Source: an uncultured Clostridia bacterium (GTDB lineage Bacteria > Bacillota > Clostridia > TANB77 > CAG-508). From it: a stretch of DNA of 8,290 nt. The notes under the pieces were generated by a model that did no database searches, was not told the DNA's origin, and was given only the letters and a program-made list of their open reading frames with translations. The translations under genes and the position numbers were made by a program. Where the stretch lies: the NCBI GenBank assembly GCA_944386315.1, contig CALXAS010000066.1, forward strand, positions 1 to 8,290, read 5' to 3'. Positions 7,457 to 8,290 of the stretch are shown here, in pieces (within the stretch, counting starts at the first letter, position 1; each line of letters begins with the position of its first letter).

Positions 7457-8137
7457 ATGCCAAAAATTATTGTATATAACAATGATACAGATAGAATGGA
7501 AACCTATTATAGAGGGCTAACAGAGAGTATGCCATATAATACCAATAGAACATTAACAGTAAGAGAATTTAGAGGAGCAAGTAATAGCGATACACTATGG
7601 ACAACGAAAAGAACAATGACTTCATGGAATAGGCAAAGAGAGTTGTATGGATCTCCCATACCAGTAGGATATGCTTTCAGAAGACCATGGGAGGGAGGAC
7701 ATAGTGGGCAAAGCCAACACTATGCCGGAACTGCTTTTGATGTAGGACAATTATGGACAAATGCACAAAGAGCAACACTAAGAGCTAGTGCAGAAAGCTC
7801 GGGTCTTTGGAGTTATGTAGAACCTGTTAGTATATCACCAACTTGGGTACATTTTGATAGAAGGCAAAGTCCACCAGCATGTACAACAGGAGGCTATCCA
7901 ACACTAAGAAGAGGAAGTTTAAGTGTGTATGTACTCATTGCTCAAGACGACTTGAATACATTAGGATTTGCAACAGGAGGATTGGATGGAATTTTTGGAG
8001 CCAGAACGTATAATGCAGTTAGAGCTTATCAAGCGAGTAGAAATTTAGGAATAGATGGAATTATAGGCTGTAATACATGGCGTTCTTTACAAGAAAATGT
8101 GCTAGGAGCAGGAAGAACATCCACTACATTAGATTAA
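7457..8137 (+). CDS. M15-type zinc peptidase with C-terminal peptidoglycan-binding domain, no signal peptide
   Basis: The 226-residue protein has a short N-terminal part (about 1-60) I do not recognise, an M15-type zinc DD-/LD-peptidase domain (about 65-137) and a peptidoglycan-binding domain of the PG_binding_1 type (about 146-212, with LDGIFG at 176-181 and IDGIIG at 199-204). SQHYAGTAFD at 86-95 supplies H88 and D95, and WVHFD at 130-134 supplies H132, the expected zinc ligands. There is no Glu three residues before H132 (T129 instead), so it resembles the M15_3/MepK-like pattern more than VanX. No signal peptide or membrane helix is present. Its putative promoter is sporulation type, so it may act in the mother cell, on spore cortex or at mother-cell lysis. 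It has only two lysines against 21 arginines, and two cysteines. AAGGGAG precedes the ATG. Domain calls are firm; the role is inferred. Confidence 0.85.
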   Translation: MPKIIVYNNDTDRMETYYRGLTESMPYNTNRTLTVREFRGASNSDTLWTTKRTMTSWNRQRELYGSPIPVGYAFRRPWEGGHSGQSQHYAGTAFDVGQLWTNAQRATLRASAESSGLWSYVEPVSISPTWVHFDRRQSPPACTTGGYPTLRRGSLSVYVLIAQDDLNTLGFATGGLDGIFGARTYNAVRAYQASRNLGIDGIIGCNTWRSLQENVLGAGRTSTTLD

Positions 8138-8140
8138 AAC

Positions 8141-8181
8141 AAAAAAGTTTCTTTAACAAAAAAGTTAGAGGAACTTTTTTT
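8141..8181 (+). terminator. Strong intrinsic terminator after the M15 peptidase gene
   Basis: A 17-bp stem pairs 8141-8157 with 8164-8180 around a six-A loop, with only two G-T pairs and no mismatches. It ends in a run of seven T residues at 8175-8181. The first arm begins four bases after the stop codon. The mirrored A-run at 8141-8146 means it could also work on the minus strand. It separates the sporulation section from the next gene. Confidence 0.9.
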
Positions 8182-8239
8182 ATATATTAGGAAAGTAAAG
8201 CAATTTGTTTTAAATTCAAATAAAATTTTACCAAAAAAC

Positions 8240-8268
8240 TTGCGAAGATTTGTTCTGTATGATATAAA
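8240..8268 (+). promoter_or_regulatory. Extended -10 vegetative promoter for the gene beyond the window
   Basis: TTGCGA at 8240-8245 fits the -35 at four of six, and TATAAA at 8263-8268 fits the -10 at five of six, with exactly 17 bases between. A TG at 8260-8261 one base before the -10 makes it an extended -10 promoter. The stretch from 8182 to 8239 shows only AT-rich sequence with no gene. Confidence 0.6.
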
Positions 8269-8280
8269 TAATAAAACGAT

Positions 8281-8290
8281 TGGAGGTGAG
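8281..8290 (+). promoter_or_regulatory. Ribosome binding site of a downstream gene starting past the window edge
   Basis: TGGAGGTGAG is almost fully complementary to the 16S rRNA 3' end, the strongest site in the window. It lies about 13 bases after the -10 promoter element's end, so the leader is very short. The start codon should fall within about ten bases past 8290; the gene itself is not visible. Confidence 0.7.

Noticed and set aside
7457..8137. Phage endolysin or prophage remnant
   Set aside because: The domain layout resembles endolysins, but no holin, integrase, attachment site or other phage gene is nearby, and the promoter looks like a sporulation type.
1..8290. CRISPR array, insertion sequence, tRNA or rRNA gene
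   Set aside because: No regularly spaced repeats, transposase, terminal inverted repeats or structured RNA gene were seen on reading either strand.

Overview
This AT-rich window carries six complete protein genes, all on the + strand. The protein families, strong purine-rich ribosome binding sites, gene order and a sporulation gene (spoIIP) point to an anaerobic, endospore-forming member of the Clostridia (Bacillota). I cannot name the species from sequence alone.

Region 1 (1-149) holds two adjacent hairpins that close off whatever lies upstream, then a probable vegetative promoter. Region 2 (150-6075) is a tight four-gene run with gaps of only 18 to 23 bases: recJ (single-strand DNA exonuclease), rel (bifunctional ppGpp synthetase/hydrolase), a glyoxalase II-like metallo-beta-lactamase-fold hydrolase, and hisS (histidyl-tRNA synthetase). 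This is a known clostridial neighbourhood, but the apt, dtd and hemZ genes that often sit among these four are absent. HisS is of the archaeal/eukaryotic-like type rather than the textbook bacterial type.

Region 3 (6076-8181) looks like a sporulation section. spoIIP (membrane-anchored engulfment peptidoglycan hydrolase) is preceded by a close match to a sigma-E promoter. It is followed, after a long hairpin, by a separately transcribed gene for a protein without signal peptide: an M15-type zinc peptidase domain plus a C-terminal peptidoglycan-binding domain. That gene has a near-perfect mother-cell-type (sigma-E or sigma-K) -10 element. The two genes together suggest a mother-cell peptidoglycan-remodelling pair, the most interesting part of the window. 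A strong intrinsic terminator closes the section.

Region 4 (8182-8290) has no gene. It contains an extended -10 vegetative promoter with a possible LexA-like site, and a near-ideal ribosome binding site for a gene that starts just past the window's end.
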